Shown: one piece after another, positions 19,301-24,346 of the stretch
Layout: each line of letters begins with the position of its first letter
Position numbering within the stretch: the first letter of the stretch is position 1
Source: Nocardia bhagyanarayanae
Lineage (GTDB): Bacteria; Actinomycetota; Actinomycetes; Mycobacteriales; Mycobacteriaceae
Reading direction: 5' to 3'
Assembly (NCBI RefSeq): GCF_006716565.1
Contig: NZ_VFPG01000001.1
Coordinates: forward strand, 3,906,001 to 3,970,000
Length of the DNA: 64,000 bases
The notes under the pieces: generated by a model
What the model saw: the letters and a program-made list of their open reading frames with translations, nothing else
What the model was told of the DNA's origin: nothing
The model's database searches: none
Translations under genes and position numbers: made by a program

Positions 19301-20658
19301 TCTGGGTGGACCCGCTCGAGTTCGGTGTCCGGTGCGGCGGCGGCGAACTCGTCGAGGAACTGTACGAATCTGGTGTAATGCGCCGATAGTTCAGGGCCCG
19401 TGTAGAGGTTGGGATTGGCCATGAAGTGGAGGATCGTCTGCGGCGGGTCTCCGGCCTGGTAGAGGTCGACAAGCAAATCTTCGACCGGCCCTGAGCTGAG
19501 AATATGGAATTCCGCGGTCATCGACCCGAGCCGGAGTTCCTGGTGGAAGAACATGACATTCACCAGCGGGCCCGCGAAACGCCGCTGCCCGTTGTGTCCC
19601 GCGGCGGCGCGAATGTCGGTGAGTCCGCACCGCTGGTGCCGTAACGCTCCAACCAGGTCGGACTGCACGCGCCGCACCAGCGTCGCGATCGTGTCGTCCG
19701 TACCGAGCGTAATCGGAAGCGGCACAACGTTGACGAAGACTCCGGCGGACCGCCGCAGCACCGCGGTGGTACGACCCGATACGGGAATATTGACCAGGAC
19801 CTTGTCCCGGCCGGTCATACGGGCAAGGTAGCTTCCGAACGCGGCGATCACCACCGCGGCCGGGCTCGCCTCCAACGCCTCCGCGGAATGGGCGATCCGC
19901 CCTACCGTCTCGGTGGGCAGTTCGCCTTTTGCCACGACACTGTCCGCGCGTGCCGGTGCGTATCCGTCGGCCAGGCTGGACTCGTCCTCGACGTCGGCGA
20001 GCCTGTCCAGCCAATATGCTTTGTCGCTGGTGAATCGCTCGGACTCTCGGTAACTGCGATCGGCCTCGTAGAGGGTGCGCAAGTCCGCGGCCCGGTTCGG
20101 CTCCGCCGTCCGGCCCTGCACCGCCGCTGTGTACAGCGCCGCGACCCGGTTCATCACCGTCATCGCGGCGTAGCCGTCCCCTGCGACGTGGTGGCCCTTG
20201 AGGTACCACAGGAAATGCCGATCCCCGACCTGCAGAACCACCCATCTCAGCAACCGGTCGCGGAGCATATCGAAAGGTGAGGTGTACTCCCGGCGCATCC
20301 ACTCCAAAGCCGCCGCCACGGGGTCCGGTTCACCACGCATATCGATGAGCGGTCCGGTCGAATCCAGCGACGGGTCGAACAACTGATACGGCTCACCGTC
20401 GATCTCTACCAGTCGCATATACCCCGATTGGCATTCGTGGCCCGCTCGAATCGAAACCTCGCGAAGTAAGTCGAGATCCAGATCCCCATGGAACTCGAGA
20501 TACTGTGCCTCACATATCGGCACATCCGGGCTCAATTTCTGTGCCAGCCACAGCCCCCGCTGCCCCGCGGACAGCGGCACCAGCTGAGTGACCGACACGT
20601 CGGGCTCGGAGTTCCCGTCTGATCTCTGGTCGGGCGGGAACTGCGGTCGCGCGGTCAT
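3400..20658 (-). CDS. Four-module non-ribosomal peptide synthetase
   Basis: This 5752-aa cytosolic megasynthase is encoded by one gene. Order of domains (residues approximate): starter C of EntF type (15-455; HHVAGDG at 156), orphan C-terminal half of a second C (465-720), A1 (730-1235), T1 (LGGDS 1265), C2 (1327-1775; HHIAADG 1457), A2, T2 (2318), E1 (2377-2870; motif degenerate HRSAIDR at 2515), C3 (2881-; HHLLLDG 3018), A3, T3 (3871), E2 (HHLVIDG 4067), C4 (4425-; HHILIDG 4559), A4, T4 (LGGNS 5404), TE (GYSLGG 5542; ARHERM His about 5697). It should make an N-acylated or N-aroylated tetrapeptide released by the thioesterase. The start at 20658 has GGAGG 6 bp upstream; the frame stays open to 21270 but without NRPS sequence. 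No MbtH, PPTase or exporter gene is adjacent. The product is unknown. Confidence 0.95.
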   Translation of the reverse strand: MTARPQFPPDQRSDGNSEPDVSVTQLVPLSAGQRGLWLAQKLSPDVPICEAQYLEFHGDLDLDLLREVSIRAGHECQSGYMRLVEIDGEPYQLFDPSLDSTGPLIDMRGEPDPVAAALEWMRREYTSPFDMLRDRLLRWVVLQVGDRHFLWYLKGHHVAGDGYAAMTVMNRVAALYTAAVQGRTAEPNRAADLRTLYEADRSYRESERFTSDKAYWLDRLADVEDESSLADGYAPARADSVVAKGELPTETVGRIAHSAEALEASPAAVVIAAFGSYLARMTGRDKVLVNIPVSGRTTAVLRRSAGVFVNVVPLPITLGTDDTIATLVRRVQSDLVGALRHQRCGLTDIRAAAGHNGQRRFAGPLVNVMFFHQELRLGSMTAEFHILSSGPVEDLLVDLYQAGDPPQTILHFMANPNLYTGPELSAHYTRFVQFLDEFAAAAPDTELERVHPDSVRHGAGIRRRRENLAFWRATLADLPEELRLPVDRARPVMMSDRRATLSYPMGAELVRALETLARQRGSPLFMVIHGALAVLLARLSGSTDIPIGTPVAVRGATEFDDVVDMFVNTLVLRTEVDLDESFTDLLGRVGQLDRDAFGHADLPFEQLVERLDPQRSRSRHPLVQVMLAFRNLERVALELPGLDVSVAELSDEVTRFDLRVVLSDDHDSGGMAVAVTYATDLFDAATIDSFAHRWIRILESIATDPTVAVGGIEVLEPAERADLVSRSGAPTAAPTTLADLATAAAARDPDAAAIVFDGRQLTYREVDERSNRLARLLIQRGVGPEDVVAIGIPRSPDSVLAVWAIAKSGAAFLPIDPTYPVERITHMLTDSKASIGLTVTSARTRLPDDIDWLIPEDLGEAEDRPVTDDDRARPLRVDDVAYVIYTSGSTGLPKGVAVTHRGLGNCAAEHRDALHIESDSRIAHLASPSFDVSVLELLLALCAGATLVIAPSDVYGGAELGELLDREHVSHVLITPTVLSTIDHNRWPLPDLRYLLVGGEGYGTELVERWGDYGRNIFNEYGPTEATIAVTLTSPLVAGELVTIGGPIRGVSQWVLDQRLQPVPVGVAGELYVAGPLLARGYHRRAALTAERFVACPWAPGERMYRTGDVVRWTADGTLQHLGRSDFQVKIRGLRIELGEIDATLAAHESVGFAVTIGHRNDSGGESLASYVVAAPGASIDTTTLTEYVADRLPSYMVPSAIMVLKRIPLTPVGKLDRKALPDPVFTDFKAFRSPRTPLERRIAESFAEVLRIDAVGLDDSFFALGGDSVVATRVAARLGAALGTEIPVRLLFEAPTVAALATRIEQHSGTGRQRPPLIAGPRPDLVPLAPAQQRMWFFNQYDISSGAYNVPIAIRLRGELRVDALRSAMVDVLRRHESLRTRYPDHDGMLIQLIEPADEIDAELALVPVPPSELAAAVTEFVSEGFDVSTRAPVRARLFRAAGSEEPDYVLAVVVHHIAADGFSMAPLARDVTTAYTARIHGEAPSWTPLPVQYADYALWQRATLGSPDDPESLGAEQIRYWTETLDGVAEELGLPADRPRPVVASNRGATIDYTLDAELVRALEQLARQHNSSLFMVIHGALAVLLARLSGTTDIPIGTPIAGRGAAELDDVIGMFVNTLVLRTRIDLDEPFADLLDRVRQIDLDAFGHADVPFEQLVDQLAPQRSQARHPLFQVMLAFQNLEKVKLELPGLDVSVVDLPNEVSRFDLQVVLSDNHNGGEMAVAVTYATDLFDTATIDSLAHRWIRILESIATDPTIPVGMIEVLEVAERADLLSRSGAPAAAPATLADLLTSAAARDPKATAIVFEGRQLSYREVDERSNRLARALIQRGIGPEDIVAIGMPRSLNYILAVWAVAKSGAAFLPIDPTNPVERITHMVTDSKAAIGLTVTSARAQLPDDIDWLTSEDLPQAENGPVTDSDRVRPLRVDDIAYVLYTSGSTGLPKGVAVTHRGLRNCATVHRHFMRIESGSRIAHLASPSVDVAVLELLDAVYWGATMVIAPSDVYGGDELGELLDREHISHVLITPSALSTVDHNRWPLPDLRNLLVGGEDCGIELVERWSVDGRNMVNEYGPTEATIATTLTSPMRADEPVTIGSPIRGASVWVLDQRLQPVSVGVTGELYVAGVLLARGYHRRAGLTAARFIACPWAPGERMYRTGDLVRWTAQGTIQHLGRSDFQVKIRGLRIELGEIDATLAAHETVDFAATIGHRGDSGTQSLVSYVVAAPGNSIDTSLLTDYLTGRLPSYMVPSSIMVLERIPLTAAGKLDRKALPDPVFTGDKPFRAPETPLERTIAEAFAGVLGIDTVGLDDSFFALGGDSIMSIQLVTRAGAAGVVFSARDVFERKTVAGLAQVAVRDSTAATSLPKELPGGGVGPIPATPNIRRLIERAESGFDRFSQAVMLAPPAGIDQQRLTAAVQAVLDRHDMLRARLRPGDEDSWTWEVLPVGKIRAEAVVHRVAMAGKPGSLEFRASAAAELDAAASRLDPGAGIVMQVVWFDPVDAAESSRALVLVHRSAIDRASWRVLVADLAVAWTRIESGEPPDPAPVGTSMRRWAHGLVEAAQRPERAAELDLWRGMSVGDDPVIGSRLLDPAIDVAATVRTVEVEVSPEVTEALLTDVPAAFHGSVGDGLLAVLAVAVTKWRRERATDASGGPLADMVIDLEEHGRADGAVPGSDLARTVGWFATSFPMRLDLSGIDLDDACAGGPAMGAAVKSVKEQLRAVPDHGIGYGLLRYLNEDTGPILGTQPTPQIAFDYVSTKIPGGIRPAGWMPEDHDLAGAELAGVQNPDMPVSAVLDIEAFTLDEEGRPRLRAIWSYPAGVLTVDEVRELAESWRRVATALATHIHRAGAGGRTPSDLDLVELGQSEIERLEDSYPELSDVWPLTPLQEGLLFHALVSEESMDAYSVQLVLELGGRIDPERLRRAGQVLLDRHANLRTAFVSDTAAGPVQVVNENVEVPWSELDLSELADGAREREWDRLMAADRAARFDPATAPLLRWMLVTTGPEHYRLVLTNHHLLLDGWSTPLLLKELLILYAADGDAAILPRIRPYRDFLAEIAGRDPAASLDAWARAFDGADGPTLVAPADPGRPYTESRAVVGELTEEQTASLADLARARGVTLNTVVQTAWAIVLGAFTSREDVTFGATVSGRPPEIAGIESMIGLFINTLPVRVRLDPAESLEQLLDRVQAEQAGLLGHHYVGLTDIERVAGPAAVFDTITVFESFPIDRGGLTADTDIAGMRLLDVSSINTAHYPLGVVARVDTRLHVEIVYLPELFDQDTMDATLRRLLRVIGGIATDPDLPLARLDLLSPAEHRELTPVSGDPAVPEKVLPELLAAAVDRDPGAVAVVFGDRWLTYGELDAESNRLARLLIGWGVGPEASVAVGLPRSVDSVLAVWAVAKSGAAFVPVDPQYPTSRIEHMLTDSGVVVGITRPEWRDRLPATVPWLLLGEPEVAAATAGLPSTPVTDADRTSAVRVDNAAYVIYTSGSTGVPKGVVVSHRGLANLVAEECSRFGIGPSARVLHFASPSFDAALLEHLLAFAAGGRLVIAPPTVYGGAELAHIMSRTKVTHIALTPAALGTVDPDGLEDLGTIVTGGESPSPTLVSRWAPGRRFFNTYGPAEATILTDAGAPIAADEAVTIGGPIRGVGQVVLDAWLRPVTIGVVGELYLAGPGLARGYRNGMGLTASRFVADPFAGPGQRMYRTGDLVRWLRLPDGSLTLDYVGRSDFQVKIRGFRVELGEVEAALAACPGVARAAANVHRDPTTGDRLIGYVEPEHRADLDAAAVLAFAAERLASHMVPATVMVLDALPVTANGKIDRAALPEPDFSTGRAEFRAPATEVEKTLATLFAEVLGIDTVGADDSFFALGGDSIMSIQLVTRARAAGVVFSAREVFERKTVAGLAEIAVLDDSAAAASLPAELPGGGVGPVPVTPIMCWMIERGGFDRFCQWVMLTLPTGIDATGIGATVQAVIDHHDMLRARLQREPAQTSGWTLRVQPTAMPAAGLIRQVPVDLAPDSSAFAALADAEANAAAERLDPAAGVVLQLVWFDWAGQPGRLLVVAHHLVIDGVSWRILVPDLAAAWAQLSAGQRPRLAPVGTSMRRWAHALHTAAESLDEFDWWQRTLAAEDPPIGARPIDPVVDVQATAATVEVALPPTVTRAVLTTLPRAFRANVDDALVAGLALALTRWRRRHDDTGTETLLTLESHGRDDTVLPGADLTRTIGWFTTTYPVRLDLSDIDIDDAFAAGGAAAAVVKSVKEQLRQVPDHGIGYGLLRHLNAGTARILRELPTPQVSFNYLGRLDTTPATLRGIGWMPVGDGPDGGSIQNPDAPVAAVLGINAVTIDTSDGPTLTAAWEYPTGLLTSAEVTELAGLWRDAVTALAAHASRPGAGGLTPSDVDLVDLDQGAIDRLETGRPALEDIWPLTPLQAGLLFHAQLADGTFDAYIVQLCLELGGRVDTDRLRRSAQALVGRHPNLRAAFVRDGAGEAVQVVHRHVEVPFTEIDLAGRDDTEAALEQLMDTDRRACFDVTAAPLLRFTLITTAPRRYRLLLSMHHILIDGWSTPLLIRELLTLYAADNDPTVLPPVRPYRNYLVWLNSQDRDAAEAAWARTFEGAVEPTLLAPADRGRRPTVAAREVQVQLSQQRTAALVAVAHRQEATLNTLIEAAWAIVLATSTAREDVVFGTTVSGRPPQIPGIESMIGLFVNTVPVRIRLDHRETLAQLLRRIQAEQAALLDHQHLGLARIQRVAGPGAMFDTVTVLESYPVDRAGLSEDTDIAGLHVLDVHGRDAAHYPLGLVVHQDTRVHLTFKYLPELFPRHQIDAIADRMLRVLGTIAEHIDLPLTQLQLLSPVERATLVPVRGRPGGVLSVLPRVLTAAMTPDAEAVVCDGARLSYRELDETSNRWARVLIEAGTGPESLVAIALPRSIDAVIAVWAVAKSGGAFVQIDPAHPRDRITGMLTDSGAAVGLTLGIHRDQLPDTTGWLAVDDPSFTATTASASPAPITDHDRTSTLRPQHPAYLLYTSGSTGIPKGVMVTHSGIADLAAETRERFGLTPASRVLGAAAPTFDVSVLELVGAAAAGATLVLAPAPVVAGTELAEVIEAENVTHAAFTPTVLASLPPGELDTLRTLMVGGETCPPDLAEQWIPGRTVISSYGATETTVMSCAGAPWTPNGPITIGGPTRGFTAVVLDRRLRPVPLGVVGELYVSGPGVARGYHKQPATTASRFVPDPYGPPGTRMYRTGDLVTWTPDRTLQYKGRSDLQLKIHGHRIERGDIEAALCSHPDVTHAAVTIHTQPNGDSQLTGYVVPTPHTTPDPIALTTYLAARLPTHMIPTRILTLDRIPRTSTGKLDYKALPAPDRRHSRFRSPSTPLEATVCDDFTRTLGIERVGVDDGFFALGGNSLAAAQLVAQLAESTGATVPVQWVFTDPTPQLLARRIDARLRGLEEQDPGDALSVLLPLRAAGADPPLFCVHPAVGLAWGFSGLVQHLDPDRPVYGLQSPTLTDPAARFDTLDQLAARYVREIRSVQPRGPYHLLGYSLGGTIAHAIAVQLRRDGDHVATLAMMDTRVVTDRGISTPTPTAVDLLTEFGGLAASELPADLTFEVAADLLHRQGGLFTALTPEHLVTLHRDYTRLADLTRNHRPASFDGDLIYFSSTADHTDDGPSPALAWNEHITGRITEHRIPARHERMTEPDALRAIGRVLTEHLRFTDTPSPQVLPSAARATQQNPGAGNDGRLRRASEAR
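7390..12025 (-). other. NRPS module 3: C3, A3, T3, E2
   Basis: C3 starts WPLTPLQEGLLFHA and keeps NHHLLLDGW, the form seen in condensation domains that follow an epimerase (DCL type). A3 reads about D-A-L-A-V-G-T-I-L-K, probably a hydrophobic side chain. T3 has LGGDSI. E2 keeps HHLVIDG and ESHGR, so this residue should enter the peptide as D. Confidence 0.75.
9014..9066. repeat. Identical 53-bp tract, copy in module 3 carrier domain (partner 13676-13728)
   Basis: The DNA coding around the T3 LGGDSI motif is identical for 53 bp to the T2 region at 13676-13728, including synonymous positions. This points to recent gene conversion or duplication rather than protein-level conservation alone. Confidence 0.85.
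13676..13728. repeat. Identical 53-bp tract, copy in module 2 carrier domain (partner 9014-9066)
   Basis: Partner of the tract at 9014-9066. The flanking DNA remains highly similar but is no longer identical, for example ATCATCGAGG against ATCATCCGCC. Confidence 0.85.
14794..14847. repeat. Identical 54-bp tract, copy in A2 (partner 17950-18003)
   Basis: The DNA coding for the A3 core motif (YTSGSTGLPKG) and the segment after it is identical in A2 and A1. With the shared specificity code, this supports duplication of the half-C-A unit between modules 1 and 2. Confidence 0.85.
16700..20658 (-). other. NRPS module 1: EntF-like C, half-C, A1, T1
   Basis: The first C domain shares with EntF the AQxGxWxAxKL opening, the GPVEDLLVDLY segment (EntF GPVNDL) and the HANK-like ILHFMANPNLYTG. 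This points to an aryl or acyl donor delivered from a separate carrier protein, none of which is encoded here. It is followed by about 255 residues that match only the C-terminal lobe of C2, with no HHxxxDG lobe. A1 has YTSGSTGLPKG, NEYGPTE and GKLDRK. The by-eye specificity code is D-V-L-L-L-G-E-I-A-K, which I cannot assign to an amino acid. Confidence 0.75.
17950..18003. repeat. Identical 54-bp tract, copy in A1 (partner 14794-14847)
   Basis: Partner of the tract at 14794-14847, lying over the A1 core motif A3. Confidence 0.85.
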
Positions 20659-20963
20659 CACTTGCCTCCAGACCCGACCGCGCCCCAGTATAAGCCGACT
20701 GATTGGTACGGGACACCCCCGAAACCATGATCCGCGTCGCGTAATAGCGTTTATTTTTTCGAAAGTGATAGTCGGCGCTCCCCGGCTCCGCCACATAGAT
20801 ATCGGGCGCGTATAGCGATCGGCTCGACTGAAAGAATCATTCGCTGTGGTTCGACGCCTCGATGCCATTACGTTCGATGCCCGATTACGGAATGCGTCTG
20901 CTCGCTCGTGATCGAGCGCCGGGCGCAGCGGGGTCGATGAGATGCCCGAACGTGCGTCTCGGC
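20659..20963. other. Intergenic region upstream of the NRPS, 305 bp
   Basis: It lies between the GMC oxidoreductase stop and the NRPS start, both on the minus strand. The part near 20745-20775 is AT-rich for this genome (TTTATTTTTTCG), which suits a promoter. A -10-like TATACT (minus strand) lies at 20688-20693, about 30 bp before the NRPS ATG; I see no good -35. I see no terminator for the GMC gene, so some read-through is possible. Confidence 0.4.
20688..20693 (-). promoter_or_regulatory. Putative -10 hexamer for the NRPS gene
   Basis: TATACT on the minus strand matches TATAAT at five of six positions and would start transcription about 20-25 nt before the NRPS ATG. No TTGACA-like -35 lies at 16-18 bp, so an activator or alternative sigma factor may be needed. 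Confidence 0.3.
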
Positions 20964-22640
20964 CTACTCCCCAGAACTGATGATCTGTTCGATATTGCGC
21001 TCGGCCAGCGCGCTGATCGTCAACGCCGGGTTCACGGTTCCGGTGCTGCCGGGCACAGCCGCCCCGTCCATCACGTACAGGCCTCGATAACCGCGCACCC
21101 GACCGTACTCGTCGGTTGCTCGTCCGATCACAGCGCCGCCCAACGGGTGTGAGGTGAACGATGCGTCCCCGCCGATGACCCGTAGGGCGATGGGCGGGCA
21201 GTCGCACGCCACCTTGTCGTTGACTTCCAGGGCTCGCGCGAGGTAGCCGGCTGCGCCGTTGTCGGGCCACTGCAGGTCCACTCGCCCATCGGCCGGGTTG
21301 TGGACGAACCGGCCGCGGGTGTCGTCGAGCACGATGCCCAGCGATCCGAGAGTGGTGATGTCGAAAGGCGTCACGCCGGGGATGAACCAGCTCTCCAGCG
21401 ACACAGGTGTGCCCGCCTCGTCCAGAATCCGGCTCGCGGACGGTGCGCCCTGCGTGCCTAGCTCGAGTGAGGTCAGCGGTCGCGCCAAGCCGACATCACC
21501 GTTACTGCCCCAGCCTTCGCCGACGTGTTCGTTCAGGTCCGGCAGCGCGCCGGTATCCCGCGCGCGCACCAGCAGCTCGGAGGTGCCGATAGAGCCCGCA
21601 CCGAGGAACAACCGGTCGCAGGTCAGCGTCCTGGTCCGCAGCACCTCGCCGGTAGGCGCCAGTTTGGTCAAGGCGACGGTATAGCGACCCGATGGTCCCG
21701 GTTCCTTGGCGATGGCGTCCACGCGGTGGCCCGGGTAGATCCGGGCGCGGCCGGTGCCCTCGGCATAGCGCAGGTAGTTCTGGTTCAGGTCGAACTTCGC
21801 GCCGTTGGAATTGCCGAGGTTCGAACAGCCGACCGTCGCCGACGGCTGCGATCGTCCGGCCAGCTCGTCGCGGATGATGTTCCAATTCCACATGCCGTCG
21901 ATACGCTGCGGCAGATAGCCGGCGGCGCGGACCTGATCGTCCCAGGCCCGCGAGTGCGCGAACGCCACGGAGTGATAGAGGTCGTCCGGTATCGGGCTCG
22001 GCCGCAACATATCGCGGACTCTGGGGTAGTAGACGTCATGCATCTCGCGGTAGCCGACCGCACCGCCGAACACATGCTCGAAGAAGCGCTGCTCGGGCTC
22101 GATCATCACCCCGGTGAACACCACCGAGCCACCGCCGACGCAGGCACCGCGCCACACATCGATGCCCGGGTAATTGGAAACGTCGAGGACCCCGCCGAAC
22201 GAATCGAACGACACAGGGGCCCTGGTCACGCCGGTGAACGTGGTGCGATGCCAGAAGCCACGGCCATCCGGAATCGTATCGACGGCGAAGATGTTGCGCC
22301 ACGGATCATTCGGCCAGCGCGACCCGCGCTCTAGCACCGCGACCTCGGTCCCGGACTGTGCCAGGCGCAGCGCGGCGATGGATGCCCCGAACCCCGATCC
22401 GACGACGATCGCGGGCACATGGTCGGCCGGATCCGGCAGCGGCGCGAAGATCTCCGGCACCAGCACGCGGTACAGCAACGAATTCGGGCTCGGGCTGTAG
22501 TCGTCGGCCCGCACCGGAGAAGCGCCCGGCGCGAGCGAGCTGCCACCCGCGAGACCCAGCATCGCGGCGGCGATGCCGACGCCTTTGACGAAACCGCGCC
22601 GGTCCATCGTGGCCCTCAGGTGATCCGAATGTCGCTCCAT
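20964..22640 (-). CDS. Tat-exported GMC oxidoreductase, cholesterol-oxidase-like
   Basis: The 558-aa precursor starts with a twin-arginine signal (DRRGFVKG, then a hydrophobic stretch to SPVRADD). The FAD-binding VGSGFGASIAALRL, GACVGGGSVVFTG, LFLGAGSIGTSELL and C-terminal DGAAVPGSTGTVNPALTISALAERN follow class I cholesterol oxidases (ChoA/ChoD) through most of their length. The catalytic His (TSHPLGG) and Asn (TVNP) are present. The isomerisation Glu (Glu361 in the Streptomyces enzyme, FAEIAP) aligns with Trp in SWFIPG. It may thus oxidise a hydroxysteroid or another bulky alcohol without the ring isomerisation step. GAGG precedes the ATG by 7 bp. It is divergent from a P450 and upstream of the NRPS on the same strand. 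Confidence 0.8.
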   Translation of the reverse strand: MERHSDHLRATMDRRGFVKGVGIAAAMLGLAGGSSLAPGASPVRADDYSPSPNSLLYRVLVPEIFAPLPDPADHVPAIVVGSGFGASIAALRLAQSGTEVAVLERGSRWPNDPWRNIFAVDTIPDGRGFWHRTTFTGVTRAPVSFDSFGGVLDVSNYPGIDVWRGACVGGGSVVFTGVMIEPEQRFFEHVFGGAVGYREMHDVYYPRVRDMLRPSPIPDDLYHSVAFAHSRAWDDQVRAAGYLPQRIDGMWNWNIIRDELAGRSQPSATVGCSNLGNSNGAKFDLNQNYLRYAEGTGRARIYPGHRVDAIAKEPGPSGRYTVALTKLAPTGEVLRTRTLTCDRLFLGAGSIGTSELLVRARDTGALPDLNEHVGEGWGSNGDVGLARPLTSLELGTQGAPSASRILDEAGTPVSLESWFIPGVTPFDITTLGSLGIVLDDTRGRFVHNPADGRVDLQWPDNGAAGYLARALEVNDKVACDCPPIALRVIGGDASFTSHPLGGAVIGRATDEYGRVRGYRGLYVMDGAAVPGSTGTVNPALTISALAERNIEQIISSGE

Positions 22641-22945
22641 CGCATCCCCATACCTCGTGATTCGTGCTGGGAAACTCGGTTACGCGCGGGCGGGCCGGAA
22701 CCTGGCGATGATCATCGCGAGGTGCGTCCTGGGAGCTTGCTGAGCAAGACATAATCCGCTCTACCACGCTACCTGCGTGCCAGGACCGGGGAGTCGGAGT
22801 CGGTGCGATCGACCCACCGTGCGGGCCATGAACAGTGCCTTCCGGTCCCGGTCGCCGACGTCGTCGACGTTGGCTAGCCAACTATTAGCCACCGTGCGGG
22901 CGGCGTCGCTCTACGATGGGGAGATCCAGCGTGGGAGGTGGCAAA
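22641..22945. other. Divergent intergenic region between GMC oxidoreductase and P450, 305 bp
   Basis: It must contain two outward promoters. It holds the perfect palindrome at 22869-22882 and the P450 RBS (GGGAGG about 22933-22938). I identify no other gene. Confidence 0.5.
22869..22882. promoter_or_regulatory. 14-bp perfect palindrome, candidate operator
   Basis: GTTGGCTAGCCAAC is a perfect dyad located 64 bp before the P450 start in the divergent region. It is followed at once by TATTAG, a possible -10. Palindromes of this size in divergent catabolic gene regions usually bind TetR-type repressors; no regulator gene is adjacent. Confidence 0.45.
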
Positions 22946-24232
22946 ATGTTGGCGCGCGCGTGGATACGATGGCTGTTCCTCCATCGCCTGGCACGGACCT
23001 ATCTCTTGGTGTCGGCGCGTCGGGGCGATCCCTTCGCGCAGATCGTGGTCGGTCCGGATCGCGAGCGCGGCGCGCCACGCTCCGTAGAGGAGATCCGGCA
23101 GCGGGGCCGGATGCCCACGATAGCGCAGCAGGTGCGCGTGACCCCGGACCACGAATTGTGCAGGCTCATCCTGCGGGACCGCCGCTTCGGCACGGTCACG
23201 CCCAACAATCGAGCCGTGCCGAAGCAGATCCGATGGGTACTGACCAAGACGGATCTGGGGCTTCCCAACCTCGCGGAACCGCCCTCGATGCTGGTGACCG
23301 ATCCGCCGGAGCACACCAAATACCGACGCCTGGTCGGGCAGGCATTCGCTCCCAAGGCGATAGCCAAACTCGAGGAGCGGGTCGTAGAAGTGACCGATGA
23401 GCTGCTCGAACGCTTGAGCTCGACGCCGCGGCCGGATCTGATCCGCGACTTCTCCGAGCGGTTGCCCATCGCGATCATCGCCGAAATCCTCGGGTTGCCC
23501 GCCGACATGCATTCGACCCTGCTGAGGTGGGGAGACACCGGTGCGCCGCTGCTCGATCGAGGCCTGACCTGGGCCGCTTTCCGCCGCGCTATCGAAGACT
23601 TGGCCGAGGGGCAGCGGTTCTTCGACCAGCACATCGCCGGGCTCGCCGCCGAACCGGGCGACGATGTGCTCAGCATGCTGGTGACAGGTGGCGAGCTCAC
23701 CCGCCGCGAGCAGGTGGCCAACGCGGCCCTGCTGCTCGACGCCGGATTCTTGACGACGGTGAACATGCTCGGCAACGGAATCGCCCTGCTGACACGCCAT
23801 CCGGACCAGCTGGAATTGCTGATGGCGCAGCCGGAGCTGTGGCCGGGCGCGGTCGAGGAGGTCCTGCGCTACGACGGTCCCATCCGGATAACCGGCCGCA
23901 TCGCGAGCTGTGACGTCGATATCGCCGATCAGCACGTCGAATCCGGTTCCCTGATCCTGCTGTTGCTGCAGGGCGCCAACAAGGACCCCGCCGTCTTTCC
24001 CGATCCCGAACGATTCGATGTGACCAGGGCCAACGCCGCGGAACATCTCTCGTTCAGCAGCGGGGTGCACAGCTGCCTGGGAGCCCATCTCGCCCGGCTG
24101 GAAGGCGCCATCGGGCTGCGAGCCCTCTTCGAGCGGTACCCGGATTTGCGTCTGGATGGCCCGCCGATCCCGCGTGGCCTGGTGAACCTGAACAGCTACC
24201 GCTCCATGCCCGCCGAACTATCCGCCAACTAG
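22946..24232 (+). CDS. Cytochrome P450
   Basis: The 428-aa bacterial class I P450 has all core signatures: I-helix DAGFLTTVNML (AGxxTT), K-helix EEVLR (ExxR), meander PDPERFD, and heme loop FSSGVHSCLGAHLA with the proximal Cys. The N-terminal WIRWLFLHRLARTYLL is amphipathic rather than a membrane anchor. It needs a ferredoxin and reductase, not encoded nearby. The ATG at 22946 has GGGAGG 8 bp upstream; the frame opens at 22916. It is divergent from the cholesterol-oxidase-like gene, which suggests a shared steroid or lipid substrate, or tailoring of the NRPS product. The family resembles mycobacterial CYP140 from memory, which is unverified. Confidence 0.9.
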   Translation: MLARAWIRWLFLHRLARTYLLVSARRGDPFAQIVVGPDRERGAPRSVEEIRQRGRMPTIAQQVRVTPDHELCRLILRDRRFGTVTPNNRAVPKQIRWVLTKTDLGLPNLAEPPSMLVTDPPEHTKYRRLVGQAFAPKAIAKLEERVVEVTDELLERLSSTPRPDLIRDFSERLPIAIIAEILGLPADMHSTLLRWGDTGAPLLDRGLTWAAFRRAIEDLAEGQRFFDQHIAGLAAEPGDDVLSMLVTGGELTRREQVANAALLLDAGFLTTVNMLGNGIALLTRHPDQLELLMAQPELWPGAVEEVLRYDGPIRITGRIASCDVDIADQHVESGSLILLLLQGANKDPAVFPDPERFDVTRANAAEHLSFSSGVHSCLGAHLARLEGAIGLRALFERYPDLRLDGPPIPRGLVNLNSYRSMPAELSAN

Positions 24233-24346
24233 CCGTCGAGCGGCTCCGCGGTGCGCGTGGCAGTCGCGGGCGGTCCTTCGTGCGCCCCCAGGTGACCGAT
24301 CTGCCGCCGTGTGCGATCGAAGCGGAGGTCGGCGAGCCTGCCACTC

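Noticed and set aside
20659-21270. N-terminal extension of the NRPS frame by about 204 residues
   Set aside because: The added sequence is Arg/Gly-rich, overlaps the GMC oxidoreductase gene end and contains no NRPS motif. The start at 20658 has a good RBS.
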